A stretch of 6,061 bases of DNA from Clostridia bacterium (GTDB lineage Bacteria > UBA6262 > WVXT01), in contig DAOVHK010000087.1 of the NCBI GenBank assembly GCA_030671905.1, forward strand, positions 1-6,061. Reading direction: 5' to 3'. The notes beneath the pieces were generated by a model. The model saw only the letters and a list, made by a program, of their open reading frames with translations. It was not told the DNA's origin and searched no databases. Position numbers and translations under genes: made by a program. Position 1 is the first letter of the stretch. Every line of letters starts with the position of its first letter. Positions 5,041 to 6,061 of the stretch are shown piece by piece.

Positions 5041-6061
5041 ATGGCTTTGTACCGTCCCGATTCATCGGGGCTGTTACAGTCGCTTCCTGTTTTCCTTTCT
5101 GGTTATTTTTTCCGTACTCAGCAAAGATGGCTTCAATTTCATCATATTCCAACTCTTCTTTTTCCAGGAGTTCGGAAACGAAGCGCTCCATTATTGTCCA
5201 TTCTTTTTTCAGGAGATTCTCCACTTCTTGGTAACATTTCTGGAGTATCTCCTGAGTTTCCTGGTTTAGCTTCTGTTTAAGCTCATTAGAAATCTGTGAC
5301 TCGGGAATGACAGAGTAGTCTCCTAAATAGTCGTTACTTCCCATACCAAATTTCCAAACCATAGCATGGGCATGAGCCATTGCTTTCTTGAAGTCATCAG
5401 CCACGCCCGTGGTGGTAGTGCTAAACTTTAAGTTTTCAGCAACATATCCGCCCAGGCAAACCTTTATATTTGCCAGTGCCTGTTCCTTGTTGGTAGTAAA
5501 TAGTTCCTCTCGTGGCTGGTGGAGCACAGCTCCCAGAGCTCCTCCCCGGGAAGCAATGGAAGCTTTAAACACATCATCAGTGGGATGGAGAATGTATAGG
5601 ACTATCAGGTGCCCGGTCTCATGGTATGCTGTCATTTTTCTCTCCCTTTCGTTCAGTTTCCTCTTGTGTTTAATGCCCATATCGATTCTATCCATTGCTT
5701 GAGAGAGGTCTTCCCACTCCACGTTCTCCTTCGATTCCCGGGTGGCTATTAAAGCTGCCTCCTTGACTATGTTCTCAATATCTGCTGCGCTCTTATACAC
5801 TGTGTTCCTTGCTAAACGAGAAATATCGATAGAAGGGTCGTGTTCGACTTTTTCTAAATAGTGGTGAAAGAGCTCCTCCCTCCCTTCCAGGCCAGGCCTG
5901 TCAATGTATATCTTCCGATCGAACCTGCCCGGTCTAAGTAATGCCTTATCTAAGATGCTTTCAGGAGCATTTGTTGCTCCAATGATAATTATATTTTCCT
6001 CCCTCTCTTTCAAACCATCCATTTCCACCAGGAGCTGATTTTGAGTGGTATTAGTCTCTCC
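5036..6061 (-). CDS. ftsH-like: FtsH-family AAA+ zinc metalloprotease (5' truncated by window)
   Basis: The C-terminal 341 residues are visible; the frame is open through base 6061, so the true start lies outside. FtsH-type proteases are ATP-driven hexameric enzymes that extract and degrade membrane and regulatory proteins. Visible in order (residues counted from the edge): 'NQLLVEMDG' just after Walker B, sensor-1 'IIGATN' ending at Asn31, and arginine fingers in 'LLRPGRFDR' (Arg43, Arg46). The helical lid follows, then the zinc motif HETGH (147-151, bases 5609-5623), and 'GVADDF' whose second Asp (223) fits the third zinc ligand. All catalytic elements in view are intact. The peptidase part is divergent from textbook FtsH (HETGH for HEAGH, 'GGALGAVLHQP' for the 'ALG' strand), so a specialised paralogue is likely. 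Walker A, the pore loop and any membrane helices are outside the window. The last residues lie in palindromic DNA. Likely first gene in view of an operon with the lipoprotein. Confidence 0.9.
   Translation of the reverse strand, partial: GETNTTQNQLLVEMDGLKEREENIIIIGATNAPESILDKALLRPGRFDRKIYIDRPGLEGREELFHHYLEKVEHDPSIDISRLARNTVYKSAADIENIVKEAALIATRESKENVEWEDLSQAMDRIDMGIKHKRKLNERERKMTAYHETGHLIVLYILHPTDDVFKASIASRGGALGAVLHQPREELFTTNKEQALANIKVCLGGYVAENLKFSTTTTGVADDFKKAMAHAHAMVWKFGMGSNDYLGDYSVIPESQISNELKQKLNQETQEILQKCYQEVENLLKKEWTIMERFVSELLEKEELEYDEIEAIFAEYGKNNQKGKQEATVTAPMNRDGTKPL
5056..5069. repeat. Short palindrome inside the 3' end of the FtsH-like gene
   Basis: CCCGAT (5056-5061) pairs with ATCGGG (5064-5069) around TC, the same two-base centre as the hairpin at 4996-5013. 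It encodes part of the C-terminal tail (residues PMNRD) of the FtsH-like protein, downstream of the last recognisable protease-family helix. It may belong to the same repeat cluster as 4991-5040. Confidence 0.5.

Overview
The window reads as a chromosomal segment of a diderm (outer-membrane) bacterium. It encodes a full-length RND-type inner-membrane pump and a lipoprotein with a signal peptidase II-type leader, both of which presuppose a two-membrane envelope. The FtsH-like protease and the lipoprotein resemble, from memory only, proteins of Candidatus Omnitrophota (OP3) genomes. That placement is a guess and was not tested. Base composition is moderate, and short perfect palindromes decorate the intergenic gaps, as in many uncultured-lineage genomes.

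Layout, plus strand (1-571): the last 43 codons of a TPR-like protein enter from the left and stop at 134. A consensus TTGACA promoter follows. Then comes a compact leader of about 100 nt in which three stems can be drawn. The last stem pairs with the Shine-Dalgarno of a small two-helix membrane protein (305-571), so this gene may be under translational, riboswitch-like control.

Layout, minus strand (598-6061, transcription right to left): the C-terminal 341 residues of an FtsH-family AAA+ zinc protease come first, then a predicted lipoprotein of unknown function, then a 1105-residue RND efflux permease. The same orientation and gaps of about 63 and 104 bp make an operon plausible. The permease ends convergently, 26 bp from the small membrane protein. 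No periplasmic adaptor (MFP) or TolC-like gene is present in the window.

Both minus-strand intergenic gaps are filled with perfect hairpins. Four of these share a GCAC/GTGC stem base but have different, still fully palindromic, apices. One element supplies the stop codon of the FtsH-like gene and ends two bases before the first ATG of the lipoprotein frame. The two items most worth following are the leader with competing structures and this hairpin family. Nothing resembling a CRISPR array, insertion sequence, tRNA or rRNA was seen.
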